Part shown: positions 49,393-61,400 of the stretch, piece by piece
Layout: every line of letters begins with the position of its first letter
Position numbering within the stretch: the first letter of the stretch is position 1
DNA from: Salvator merianae
Lineage: Eukaryota > Chordata > Lepidosauria > Squamata > Teiidae
Reading direction: 5' to 3'
DNA length: 64,000 nt
NCBI GenBank assembly: GCA_003586115.2
Contig: QVOM02000034.1
Span: 131,847,936-131,911,935 of the forward strand
The notes under the pieces: model-generated
Seen by the model: only the letters and a program-made list of their open reading frames with translations
Databases searched by the model: none
What the model was told of the DNA's origin: nothing
Program-made: the position numbers and the translations under genes

Positions 49393-49610
49393 GTGAACAT
49401 AAGAACATAAGATAAACCCTGCTGGATCAGGCCACAGCCCATCTAGTCCAGCATCCTGTGTCACACAGTGGTCCACCAATTGCTTCTTGGCATCTCAAGC
49501 AGAAGATAAAGACAAAACCTTCACCTTCTCATGACTCCCTGCAAATAGCCTTTAGAGGTACCCTGCTTGTCCCTCTGCCCTGGAGGTAGTACCAGTGAGT
49601 GTGGAAAAAC
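49393..49610 (-). repeat. CR1 LINE 3' end
   Basis: The inverse of the CR1 3' UTR: GAACATAAGAACATAAG tail, CTGCTGGATCAGGCC and CATCTAGTCCAGCATCC, matching the end of the CR1 at 58960-59018. Confidence 0.85.
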
Positions 49611-50867
49611 AGTCCACCACCATGCCACTTGCTCTGTCACGCAGGCTTTTTACACAACACCGCTGGATCACTTCCCACTACCACTGAGGTAGCTGGAATT
49701 CCATCTTCACTCTAATGCCAGACCTCTTTTTAGATGTTTGACAGGACACCACATTTAACATCCACCCACTCGTCCTGTGAGCAGTCAGGCAGGGCTTGTG
49801 GACATGTATATGTGCATGACATTCCCAGTTCAGCAGAACTGCAAAGTGTAAACATGGCTCATTGTGGAGCATGTGAAGCAAACTTCCAGGAGCATTTTGC
49901 TGATTCATTTGCAACCGAAAAAAGGCTTGGAAAAAACAGCTAGGGCAAAAGGTTTGGAAACGATATTCTTGAAGGATGAGTTGGGTCTTCCTCCCAAAAG
50001 CTAACTGAAAATAAAGCTTATAATTATATATACAAAACACTTTCTAAATATCCATGCTATTTTTGGCTGCCAAAGATCTTCCATTCATCAAACTAGTGGG
50101 AGTGTTTACAAGGTAGAATAACTAAAGGATGGAGGGGGGAATTTCCATTACAGTCGCCGCAGGAAACCTAGTAGCTGGATTTTGAAATTTTGCAAGTTCT
50201 TGCCTGCCACCCTCCATACAAGGTCATGTATTTCAGTCAACACACAGCACTGTGTTCGCAAGGCCATGTAAGGAAAAGATAAATCCACTGGAGATGCAGG
50301 AATTTTGTCAAGTACCCAATCACCCTGGGTTCTTAACGTTCCCCTATTCCCACCCCCAAGCAGCTTTAGCAAGGGGCTAGGCTTTCACATCTTGTGTCTC
50401 AAGAATGGTAGTAAAGCTGCTGAGATCTCAATCTCTACAGAGAAGGATATCCTAAAGCAGAGCTGCCTCTTCCTCAGAGTCCCCAAAAAGTGAAAGTCCT
50501 GTGCCTTGAGATGTGATGTAGGACTTTGCTAAGCACCCTTGGCTGCATTCACTTAATGGCAAAAGCTCAAAAGTGCCTTTGAGATGGTAGCATTGTTTTC
50601 CTTCCTAATCTAAACCACTTTTTCCAGCCTGGAATATTCATGGAACGGGAAGGGGCAGAGTGGCCTCTGAACAATCCTACCTATAAACCATTTTTGAGCC
50701 ACTTCAGAGGTGCTTTTTTAATGGCATTTAAATGCAGCTCTTCTGGCAATTTGTTTACAATGATTTATCATGACGAATAGATGGCTCATAAATGTACCTA
50801 CAGAAACTTCCTAGCATCAGTACACAGGATTGGAACACAGAGCCCAAAAGCTACAACTTCTTTTAAA
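49611..50867. other. No gene recognised
   Basis: About 50560-50740 resembles the repeat at 32239-32452. Nothing else was identified. Confidence 0.35.
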
Positions 50868-52930
50868 AAACAGTCTTATCAAAAGGGGAGGAGGTATTGC
50901 ATTGTATGTAATGAAAACATATACCTTCCCAGAGATTCATCTTTCAGATAATGGAAGACCTGTAGAAACTGTATGAGTGGAAATACAAGGAGAGAGCAAC
51001 ACAAAGGAGACCCCCTCCCCGACAAACAGAAGATATGGATGAACTCTTTCTACATCAGATGGCCAAGCTCTCAGGAAAACGGGACATAGTGATTATGGGA
51101 GATTTTAACTACCTGGACATTTGTTGGGAATCTGTCTCAGGCAAAAGTCATGGGTCCAATAAATCCTCATCCTCTCTTGCAGATAACTTCATCTGCCAAA
51201 AGATGAAGAAAAAAACAAGAAGATATGCTATTTTGGACCTAATTCTTACCCACAGGGAGGAAATGGTTGAGGAAGTAAGATGAGTGGGACCCTGGGAAGC
51301 AGTGGCCATGATATCATTGAATTTTGGATAACAAAGGGAGGAAGACCTGAGAGGACTCAGACTTCAAGGTTGGACTTCAGAAGAGCAGATTTTGATGGAC
51401 TCAGAAGAAGGGTAGGAATGATCCATTGGCTGGATGTCCTAAAGGGCAGAAATGTTGCAGGATGGGAAATTTTGCAAAAGGAGATTCTGGAGGCAGAATC
51501 TTTAGCAATTCCTAAAAGAAGAATGGGAAACATCAAAAGAGACTAGGATGAATGAAGCCAGAACTTAATAAATTGCTAGAAAAACAACAACCCAAAAACA
51601 ATAAAATCAAGGAATAGCATATAAAATGTATTAATAAATGGTATGGTATAGACTCCCTTATCAGCTGTCTCATATGATCCCAAACTTTAGTTCAGAGTGT
51701 TGGTTTAGAAGTGGGGACAGAGGGACATATTTACATATTTGGTGGGAATGCGTAGCTGCAAGGAAATTTTGGAAAAAAAATTGGTAAGGAGATTAACAAA
51801 ATAATTCATACCAGAATAGTCTGATCAAAAGAAATATGTTTATTGTATAAATTTGATAGTCAAATAATTGAAGAGGATAAGTATATAGTTAAACAACTGC
51901 TGATGGCAGCTAAGGCAGTAATAACCAAAAATTGGAAAATCCCGAGAAACTGAAAGTTCATGGAGTGGCACGGCTGTATAAGTGAACAAATGATGTTTGA
52001 TCTTATAAGGAAAAAAATATATGGGAAACATGACATCAGAGTCAGCTGCACATGTGTGGTTAAGAGTTGTAACCTAACTTTGTCAACAAACGGGAAACCC
52101 AGCAATTCAAGGAATAATCAGCACAATCTTCCATCTAGATAGAAATGGAATATAAAGAACGAAGAGCCATGAAGTCTGATCTACTCATTTAGTAGATAAT
52201 TTTTATTTATTATTGTATATTTAATAAAATAAAATTTAATAAAACAAATTGCTAAAAAGAAAGAAATGTTTAAAAAATTGAAGGAGGGGAACATATCTAA
52301 AGAAGAGTATAATGCAATCTACACAAAATGCAGGATAAGCGTCAGAAAGGCTAAACTAAAAATAAATTGAGGATTGCAAGACAGGCCAAAATCAATAAAA
52401 AAGGGTTTGGTGGTGGTGGTGGGCGGATATGTCAGAACCAAAAGCAAAAGAAAAGTCAAAGAAGCTATAGAACCTTTACAGGACAAGAAGGGGGAATTGT
52501 TCTAAAATGACATTGAGAAGGCAAAACTTCTGAACTCCTATTTTCTATCTGTTTTGTCTCAGAAAGAAAATGAAACTTCAGCAGGCCTTCACTGTGCTGT
52601 TGAGGGAATAAGAGAATCAAGGCTCTGTACAGACAAGGAGAAGCTGAGGGAATACTTAGCTAACTTAAATGAATTCAAGTTTCCAGGCCCAGATGAATTA
52701 CATCCAGGGTGCCAAAGGAGTTAGTAGATATAATTTCTAAACCACTCTCTGTGATATTTGAGAATTGCTGGAAAACAGAAGTCCCAGAAGACTGAAGAAG
52801 GGTGTACGTAGTCCCTATCTTCAAAAAAGGGAAGAAGTCCAACCCAGGAAATGACAGGCCTGCGAGCCTGACTTCAATACCAGGCAAGATCCTTGAACAA
52901 ATATATGCGAGCACTTGAATGGGAATGCAG
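50868..52930 (+). repeat. CR1 LINE (endonuclease to start of reverse transcriptase), split by an L1
   Basis: Encodes ALYVMKTYTFPEIHL, DIVIMGDFNYLDICWESV and YAILDLILTHREEMVEEV (endonuclease). After the L1 insert it resumes with EMFKKLKEGNISKEEYNAIY, YFLSVLSQKENE and FPGPDELHPG. The insertion at 51579-52245 is flanked by AAATTGCTA on both sides. Multiple stops are present. Confidence 0.78.
51579..52245 (+). repeat. L1 LINE 3' fragment inserted in CR1
   Basis: Encodes GTYLHIWWECVAARKFWKK and LLMAAKAVITKNWK, typical of the L1 ORF2 C-terminus, and ends in an AATAAA-rich tail. AAATTGCTA at 51570-51578 and 52246-52254 is the minimum duplication; flanking bases extend it imperfectly. Confidence 0.75.
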
Positions 52931-53360
52931 TAATTAGCCAGAACCAAAATGTTATGAAAAAGGGTTGTTAGCCCTGGGCTAAAAATAAAATCCTGAATCA
53001 AGATACACCCGGAAGTACCTTCACTATCTTTCAGTCTGAGCCTAGGATTTTCCATTCTACTTTCAAATATGCTGTTCTGCACTTGATCCCAGCTACAGGA
53101 CCCTGATATGAATAAGATAAAAGAACAGAGAAGAGTAGCAGTCATTCCCTCTTCAAGGAGAGGATTCTGCTCAGACAGGCCATCTTCAAACCAGGACTAC
53201 AGTCATACACAAAGTTTAAGATGATCTCAGGCAGTCTGTGATTCCAAGGGATCACACCCAAAAATGCCCATTAGATTTTGCTCTGAACTATCTCCCATTT
53301 GCCTCACATCTCTAGCTTCTTCTTTTTTTAAATTAAATTCAAGATCTCCAGAGATGTGCA
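52931..53360. other. No feature recognised
   Basis: The CR1 similarity ends near 52930. No exon was seen. Confidence 0.3.
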
Positions 53361-53423
53361 GTTGTGCACAGTGGTGTAGCTACATGTTCCGCCGCCCGGG
53401 GCAGACCAAACGGCAGCAGCCGA

Positions 53424-53491
53424 GCAGGACGCCCCGCCCTGCAGGACGCCCCGCCCTGCAGGACGCCCCGCCCTGCAGGACGCCCCGCCCT
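53424..53491. repeat. 17-bp tandem repeat, four identical units
   Basis: Unit GCAGGACGCCCCGCCCT at 53424, 53441, 53458 and 53475. Confidence 0.95.
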
Positions 53492-53547
53492 GCAGCTGCC
53501 TACTCGCCGTGATGATGGCCGCGCGCGCGCACGCCAGCAGGCACAGC

Positions 53548-53730
53548 GAGCGAGCGGCGGGCGGGGCGAGCGAGGTGAGCGAGCGGCGGGCGGGGCGAGC
53601 GAGGTGAGCGAGCGGCGGGCGGGGCGAGCGAGGTGAGCGAGCGGCGGGCGGGGCGAGCGAGGTGAGCGAGCGGCGGGCGGGGCGAGCGAGGTGAGCGAGC
53701 GGCGGGCGGGGCGAGCGAGGTGAGCGAGCG
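53548..53730. repeat. 29-bp tandem repeat, six identical units plus part
   Basis: The unit begins GAGCGAGCGGCGGGCGGGGC and continues GAGCGAGGT. Six copies are identical by eye, implying recent expansion. The long open frames through it reflect composition only. Confidence 0.95.
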
Positions 53731-54013
53731 TACCGGTAAGCCGACTAAAGGCAAACCGGACGCAGGGCGGGCGGGAGGGCCCAAGTCAAAGGCGGGCGCC
53801 GCCCCCAACAAGGCGCCACCCAGTGCGCACCACCACCCGCGCCCCCCCCTTGCTACGTCAGTGGTTGTGCACCTTCAAATGTGCCAGGAGAAGGGCTGCA
53901 CTTAAAGTGGCTTGTCATTTATGTGTGAGTTTACTGCAGGAGAAACTCTTCAAATCCATTTTAAAACCTATATGTAGTGAGGCTATGTCCTTAGCTATGT
54001 CGATGTTAGCGGC

Positions 54014-54184
54014 GGCTGCTGGCTTTAAGGGAGGGTGTTCATAACCCGCAGAAAGTGAGCGATTGCTGTTCGTGGGGCTTCCGAGCCTCTGTACTGTTGC
54101 AGCAGGCAATCTGCTGCAACAGTATGGAGGCCTGGAGGCCCCGTGTCCACAGGTTATGAACACCTGCCCTTAAAACCAGCAGCC
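54014..54184. mobile_element. Foldback element, nested hairpins
   Basis: The outer arms GGCTGCTGGCTTTAAGGGAG and the inverse of CTGCCCTTAAAACCAGCAGC enclose inner arms CTGTTGCAGCAG/CTGCTGCAACAG (about 54100-54131). The size suits a miniature foldback transposon. No duplication was identified. Confidence 0.55.
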
Positions 54185-55599
54185 ACTGTTGGTCCATTGT
54201 CTCTGAAAGGCAATTTGTATTTTCGGCAGTGAGAGAAACAGTCAAAAGCCTTTAAAGATGGCTGCTGAAGACCTGTGGAAATCTCAAACACTTGCCTTCT
54301 GCTCATCTCTCCTCTATTCGCAAATAAACAGACACTGGGAAATCTGTTCACGGGCAACAAAATCCCTTCAGTGATAGACTGAAGGTTCCTTTTGTTTAAG
54401 AGACATGAAAAGCAAAACACTTAGAGCAGTGAAGAGCAATGCTGAGTGCAATTCATTTCTCTCTTCCTTGCAAGATTAATCTATGCTGATATCATTGCTT
54501 AAGATTTCATAATTAGTACAATTCAACCCATGGCACACAAATTCAGAGATAAGAGAGAGCATCTTCTTTTTGAGGACAGGTTGAGGACATGCAACTAGTT
54601 GAGAATACTGGCCGGATGAATGAGTTCATACTCAGCACACACATACACTAGAAATCAAGTCTAATTTAAGGCCACATTCAGATGTCTCCACCCTCAGTGC
54701 CGACTGGCTGAATGTGACCTCAGATTTGCATATCAACAGATTAGACTAATAAACCAGAAGGTGCCTTTTCCATCCTTAAACCCCCAAATGTTTTGGGCTT
54801 AAGCTACCATCAGCCCTAATCAAATCTGCTCAGAGATCAGTTCTAAGGGAAGTTGGTACCCTCTAGATGCTTTGGACCACAAACTGAAGAAAGCAGAGCT
54901 AGAGTTAGTGCCACACTTCAAAGACATGAACTTTGAAGAACAGAACATTCCAAACATTTGTCTAACAATACAGGAACATAAACATTCTGTCTTTCTCAGA
55001 AACCAAGCAGGCAAAAGAAACAGTGGTGTCTCACACAAGAAAAATATCCATTTATTCTCTGATGTCTGAAACAAAATAGTCCAACCATCTTCATTCAGTT
55101 TTCAGGCTGTATGCACACAGATAACTGTCCTAAAGGGAGATAAGTCTTGAGAGTTTATTCATGAATGCAACTTTGCTTTGATTCCACGCTGATACCAGAG
55201 GAAAAAAAGCTGGACAATTTGAGGGGGGGGGGCATTTGAGGCCCTGTATTTCTACCCTACTTAAATACCAGCAGCAGCATGCACAGCACAACTGGCAATG
55301 CACTGGGGGAAGGGTGTCCTTGGGGCTTCACCTCTGATCTCTTCAAATCACACAGAAGTTTGGGAAGATCAAAGGCAAGACAGCAGACTGGAGACCATCC
55401 ACTATGCTGTCAGTAGCTGCATAGCATATATGTCTTTAGACCAGAGAGAGACCTCTGGAGAATACCTATTCCTTGGGCCAATCATGAGAGAAGCTGCCTT
55501 TTCTTTTTTGTTATGACTTTACTTGCAGGGTGGTAAGATGTTCTTTCCTATAGATGACTGGTCTCTGTTTTGAAGAGTTCTCCCTCCCCTGATGTCCAC
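54185..55599. other. No feature recognised
   Basis: A poly-G run lies at about 55220-55231. No exon was seen. Confidence 0.3.
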
Positions 55600-58500
55600 T
55601 ATTTTAACCCCATCAGGTCAAGCGAAAAGTTATGCAGTTTATGAGCAATGGAATTTACAAGATGTCACTGTAACCGATCTAGTAGGAAACAGTGACCACA
55701 ACGGGATAACCTTCAACTTAAATACAGACAGCAAGTTGTTGACACAATCAAACATGGAGACCTTAAAAGTTTCATAAGGGAAACTTCCCAAAATGAGAAA
55801 ACTGGTAAAAAAATTGAAAGGGAAAGTTAGAAGACTTCAATTACTCCAAAATGCATGGAAACTATTTAAAAACACAATAATGGAGGCTCAATTAGAATGC
55901 ACACCTAGAAGATGGAAGGGGACTCCCAAGTCCAAGAGGACACCAGTGTGGCTTATAAGTGCAGTAAAGGATGTCATTAAAAGCAAGGAAAGATCATTCA
56001 GAAAACAAAAGGCTTGGAAATGCAAGCCAGCAATCAGGAATGCTAAGAAGAATTTTGAGGAGCACATTGCTAAGAACATCAAGAAAAATAACAAAAAATT
56101 CTTTAAGCAGTTGAACTATTAGATGACAATGGACAGAAAGGGATAATTACAGTGGGCACAGTGATTGCAAAAGGTTAAATGAATTCTTTGTCTCTGTTTT
56201 CACTGAGAAAGGTAGAGAACATATGCTGGCAGCTGAGGCAATCTCTTCAGAGAGGGAGGCAGAATAATTAAAGAGGATAGAGGTCCTTGCATGCCTTAAT
56301 AAATGAAAGGCTGTCAAATCACCAGAACCAAATGGCACTCATCCAAAAGTTCTTAAAGAATTCAAATGTGAAATTCCTGAGCTTCTAGCAAAAATATATA
56401 ATCTTTTCCTAAGATCAGGCTCTGTGCCTGAAGCCTGGAGGGTATCAAACGTAACACTGATCTTCAAAAATCGATCCTGAGTGACCCAGGAAATTACAGA
56501 ACTAAATTACAGCTTAATATCAGTTCCAGGTAAAGTGATGGAAACCATAATTAAGGATAAAATTATTATACACATAGGCCGCATTCCGAATACTTTGTAT
56601 TCGGATTTAATGAGACTATTTGGGAGGGACCGTACTTTTTGGGGGGCATGCAGAGGGAGGGATCCCCATTTTGTGCTGTCCAATAACAGACTTTGTGGGT
56701 GGGTAGGAAGCACAGTAGTTTCCTTTGCCTCCATTATCCCCCGTCCGTTGCTGCCAGGGGAAAAGAAACCGTCCTCCTTTTTACTTCGCTAAGCTGCGGT
56801 CCTTTCTCTTTCTTTATCCCCCATTCGACACTGCCAGTAAGAAATTAAAGGCTTCCTCCACTTCTGTCAGCTCTTTAAACCAAAAAATAAACTGCACCTG
56901 TTTGGGGTTGCAGTCCTCTTGCCCCAACAAAGAACCCACTCAAGATGAGTTTTGCTGTTGGCAGCACACAGCTACACAGTGGGGACATATGCTGCTCTGG
57001 ATGTCTCGGGGGGAGATGAGGCAGAGTCCATTTGCTGACGATGAACTGCACTATCAAAATTATCCCTCCCCATGTTTCCCCTTCATCACGGATCTCTCCC
57101 TGCTTTTGCGCAATTGCGCAAAAGTGCACTTGCAAGGGAGCAGAAATCACCATCAGCCCTTTAAAAAGCTTAATTGTGCTGTACATATAGTTTTAAAATT
57201 CTGCTTGTGTAGATAGAGGCTGTAGTGGGGAGAAGGAGCAAATGGCGAATGACTAGTAACGCTGCCAAGTGAATCCATGTTCTGAGGCAGCAGCAGAGAC
57301 ATACAGAGAGCGGAGCTTGACTTTCCCGCCCCTGTGATGTCAAGATTTGAACGTTGGGACTGCAGCCAATCACTGACTGCACAGGGAGGAGAATTTGACC
57401 AGGGGTGGAGGCAGAATAGGTACTGTTTCTCCGTGCCAAGCACAGGAAACATCAGTGTGGGAACGAGCAAGTACGATTTGAGTCTGTGTTAAACTGTAAC
57501 TGTGGGAACGATCAGAAGACGAATTCAGTCCTTGTACTCTTCTGATACGGATTAAATTTACAATGTCAGACCGTGGCCATAGAGGACCAAGCATTGCTGA
57601 AAGAAAATCAGCATGGCTCCTGCAAAGGTAAATTATTCCTTACAAACTTGTTAGAATTCTTTGAAAGTGTTAATAAGCATGTGGATAAAGGTGATCCAGT
57701 TGACACTGTCTATCTGGACTTTCAGAAGGCTTTTGACAAAGTCCCTCATCAAAGACTCCTGAATAAACTCAACAGTCACGGAATAAGAGGACAGGTCCTG
57801 TCCTGGATTGGTAACTGGCTGAAGGACAGGAAACAGAGAGTAGGGATAAATGGTCAGTTCTCAGAGTGGAAACAGGTGAGAAGTGGGGTCCCACAAGGTT
57901 CAGTATTAGGACCCCTGCTTTTTAATTTATTCATAAATAACCTAGAAATAGGGGTAAGTAGTGAGTTAGCAAAGTTTGCTGGTGACACTAAATTGTTCAG
58001 GGTAGTAAAAACTGAAAGTGATTGTAAAGAGTCCCAGAGGGATCTCCTGACATTGGGTGAGTAGGCAGCAAAGTGGCAAATGCACTTCAATTTTAGCAAG
58101 TGCAAAAGTGATGCATACTGGGGCAAAGAACCCTAGTTACATCTATAAACTGATGGGGTCAAGCTTTCTGTGACAGACCAGGAAAAGGATCTTGGGATTC
58201 TGGTACACAGCTCAATGAAGGTGTCAACCCAGTGTGCAGCAGCAGTGAAAAAAGGAAATTCAATGCTAGGGGTAATTAGGAAGAGAATAGAAAACAAGTC
58301 GGCAAGTGTCACTGTGCCTCTTCATAAACCTATGGTGAGACCACACCTGGAATATTGTGTACAATTCTAGTCACCTCACCTCAGAAAGGATATTGTGGAA
58401 CTGGAAAAGGTGCAGAAAAGGGTAACCAGAATGATCAAGGGGCTGGAACATCTTCCTTATGAAATCAGGCTGCAATGTCTTGGCCTCTTCAGCCTTGAAA

Positions 58501-59018
58501 GATGGCATTTAAGAGGGGACCTGACTGAAGTCTATAAAATCACGCACGATTTTGAAAAGGTCAATAGAGAAAAACTCTTTTCTCTATTGCGCAACAGTAG
58601 GACCAGGGTGCACTCTAAGAAGCTGATGGGTAGTGAGTTTTCTACGACAGTAGGAGAGTTAGAACCAACAAGGGGAAGTATTTTTTCAGAAGGTCATTGA
58701 TCTATGGAATTTATTACCAGAAAAGGTGGTGACAGCAATCAGCCTGGATAGCTTTAAGAATGGATTAGACAGATTCACAGAGGTCAGGTGCATCAATGGC
58801 TATGGGAATGGATGTCTAGGTACTGCCTCCAGGTTGGAAAGATAGGCAGGCTGCCTCTAAAGGCCATTTGTGGGGAGTTGAGAGCAGATGAAAGTTTTGC
58901 CTTTTTATTCTGCTTGAGGATGCCCAGAAACAATTGGCAGGCCACTGTGTGAAAAAGAATACTGAACTAGATGGGCCATGGCCTGATCCAGCAAGGTTCC
59001 TCTTATGTTCTTATGTAC
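55600..59018 (+). repeat. CR1 LINE, nearly to its 3' end, split by a family A element
   Basis: The degraded endonuclease end (DVTVTDLVGNSDHN) and linker run to 56576. After the 1,002-bp insertion the reverse transcriptase continues: ALLKENQHGSCKGK, TVYLDFQKAFDKVPHQRLL, GVPQGSVLGPLLFNLFINN, then FAGDTKLF, where the catalytic FADD is FAGD. The C-terminal QKRVTRMIKGLEHLPYE and the 3' UTR with CTAGATGGGCCATGGCCTGA and TCTTATGTTCTTATG follow. The catalytic change and stops make it inactive. Confidence 0.9.
56577..57578 (+). mobile_element. Family A DNA transposon inserted in CR1, ATA duplication
   Basis: A 1,002-bp element with left end GGCCGCATTCCGA and right end AATGTCAGACCGTGGCC. ATA occurs at 56574-56576 and 57579-57581. 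Removing the element and one ATA restores the CR1 frame as ...IIIHIEDQALLKEN, which confirms both boundaries. No transposase is present. Confidence 0.88.
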
Positions 59019-61400
59019 CTCACTTCCCTTTATCCCCTGAAGCCAAATCATATATGATGCTGATTTCTACAGGGAGCATTCCCAGTGAGAGAAATGTCCC
59101 AAACTAGTAATATTTCAAATTACATATAAAAATAGGCCTACTCTTTCACTTGGCTAGGACAAGCTACCCCACAGTACTGATGAGGGTTAGGGGCTTCCCA
59201 AACCAGGCCCAGTGCATGGACAAGCAGACCTGCAGCCTGATGTCCTTTCTTACACCGGCAGAACTCTCCTTACTTTGTCACCAATTAGCTGCTTAAACTC
59301 CAAAATGACCAAGGAGGCCTCCAGAAAGGCAAGAGGCAATGTCAGATCTAACCAAGATCTTGCAATACCCTCGTCACCCTTCACCAGATGCAAGAGCAAG
59401 CCCCAGCTTGCTTCAATATCTGGCAAACACTTTCGCAATCAAAGCAGTTGGGGCTACTGGAAGCTAGACAAGCATCTTGTTATTTTTTGCGCATTTGGCT
59501 GGCTGCTCATAGCCCAGTTGCTCTGATTGTGAAAGTTGTTTGCTGGATGTCAAGGTAAGCAGAGCTATTAAGGGAAAATTGGCATCATTGCTAGATTTCC
59601 CATAATAGTAATAAACTGGGTTTTCAGTTCATTAAAGCGACACTATATAGGGAATGCCAGCGATATCTGGCATTCCCAATATATTGTCAAGAGGATGTCT
59701 GGAGGCAAAGCAAGATTCTGACATGAAGAAAAGGAATTGATTGTCACTTATTGACTGCTGACTCATATTTTTCTACAAGTGTTCCCAAGAATACCTTAGC
59801 ATTTCACAATCTGAGGTAGTCCTTTACCATTTATTTGGTCGGCAGCAGCTGTGGAGCGACAGTGAGACAAACTGAGGCAGCTGTTCATGCCTGCATGTCA
59901 AAGATGGCTGCTGGAGAGGTTAAATAGTCAGTCTCCATGCAAAAGCACCAGTACCCCTCAAACCTATCTGGCCAGCAGCTGTAGAAATGGCTGGCCAGGA
60001 TGGTCATGCTGCACCTGAGCCTGCTTCTCCTCCAGCCCGTTCCCACCCACCATGGTGGAGATGCCCCGTAGGCCTCCATTGTGCTCATAACCTGCTAAGA
60101 GCCAGAAGAGGGTCAAATATCTCTAATCAGAAATAAAGTTGTAACTGATAGGCTATGTTGCTGCCCCTGTACAATACTTAATTGACCGGAATGAAAAAAC
60201 GATTGTCTGTCACAATTTTATATAAAGCAAGCCTACAAGCAGGAAGCATAAACTGAAGATATTTGGGGTGAGTTTAAAACAGGGCTGCCTGAACACAAAT
60301 TTCCTCACTGTTACGAGCTATCATAAATTCTACGAATTATGTGTACATTTGCATGAGTAAATTACATGCAAATAAGTGCCCTATTTTGGGATGATATGTT
60401 CCTCGCCACCCTATTCTCTAGAAAAAAAGTTCTGGTAGGCTGCCATCCATCTGGCTGACCCTCCTTACACACTCAAGGCTGTCCAGCTAAGGGAGGAGCT
60501 CTAAGCTCTTCTGGCAAGGCCTCTTCCCTGGAGCCCTGCTCTTCAAATAATTAAAAAGACTTACTTTCTCAGAACGCAATGGATACAGAGTCCAACTAAG
60601 CCTTGCATAGCTTACCAGCTGGACTGTCTAGCATATGAAAGTGATTTTATTGAGGAAATCTGGGATAATGTGGTCTTAAAGACCAATGTGGCCAAATGTT
60701 GTCAATGACGCTGTTAAGACCTGTTGGGATATTGGGGAAGGGATGTCACAGCTGAACAACACCCAAAGAAAGGACATCTGCCACCCATCAGCATAAATCT
60801 GACACTCCCGTTAAGGAGAATATTTCCCTATGGCCCTTGTCAGTGATCTGATGGCATCTGAGTGTTTGGACAGAGGATTTTAAACATTGACCCTGTACCC
60901 CCAATAATCCCAGTTCCCAATTCTAGTGGTGAGGATCAACTTATATTGGCAACCTGGGGTTGGGTGTCTGCACAGAAGTCCCCTCCGCCCATGTGGCTGA
61001 GGACTTTTCCTTATCCATGTCCAGCAATATGAGACCCTGGCAAAGCACTGGATAGGGCTGCTTTTGGGGAGAGTGTGATTTCATGCCCTTATCTCTGGGT
61101 CCTCTGGGCATCGTGCACCTCAGCAAATTTGTTGTGCTGCTCAAAATGGAGATACCATCAGCCAGATGGATGGCAGCCTACCAGAACTTTTTTTCCTAGA
61201 CAATGCCTGAAGCTATTTCCACAGCACCTGCAGGAGTGAGTGAAGACACAACACTGTTTGACAGCAGCAACAATTTACACAGAAAGGCATATGCATTCTT
61301 GATATAATTGTTTTTTGGTGTGTTTTTTTAAGAAATAGAGGAATGAGACTCAATTACTTCTTTCAGTATTCATTAAGAAGGTAATGAAATAGGAATTTCC
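59019..61400. other. No gene recognised; one short hairpin
   Basis: Hairpin GGGAATGCCAG/CTGGCATTCCC with a 6-nt loop at about 59650-59677. No exon or classified repeat was seen in the rest. Confidence 0.35.

Larger units (their letters stand above)
53369..53863. mobile_element. hAT-like element carrying CpG-rich tandem arrays, perfect 8-bp duplication
   Basis: A 495-bp element with ends CAGTGGTGTAGC and GCTACGTCAGTG. It is flanked by an exact GTTGTGCA at 53361-53368 and 53864-53871. The CAGTGGYGTAGC start and the 8-bp duplication fit hAT. Its body is very GC-rich, with four 17-bp units (53424-53491) and six 29-bp units (53548-53721). No transposase is present. Confidence 0.85.

Noticed and set aside
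53500..53811. Long open frames rich in Arg, Pro and Ala through the 29-bp array
   Set aside because: They arise from GC-rich tandem repeats without stop codons; the unit length (29) is not a multiple of three and there is no splice or start context.
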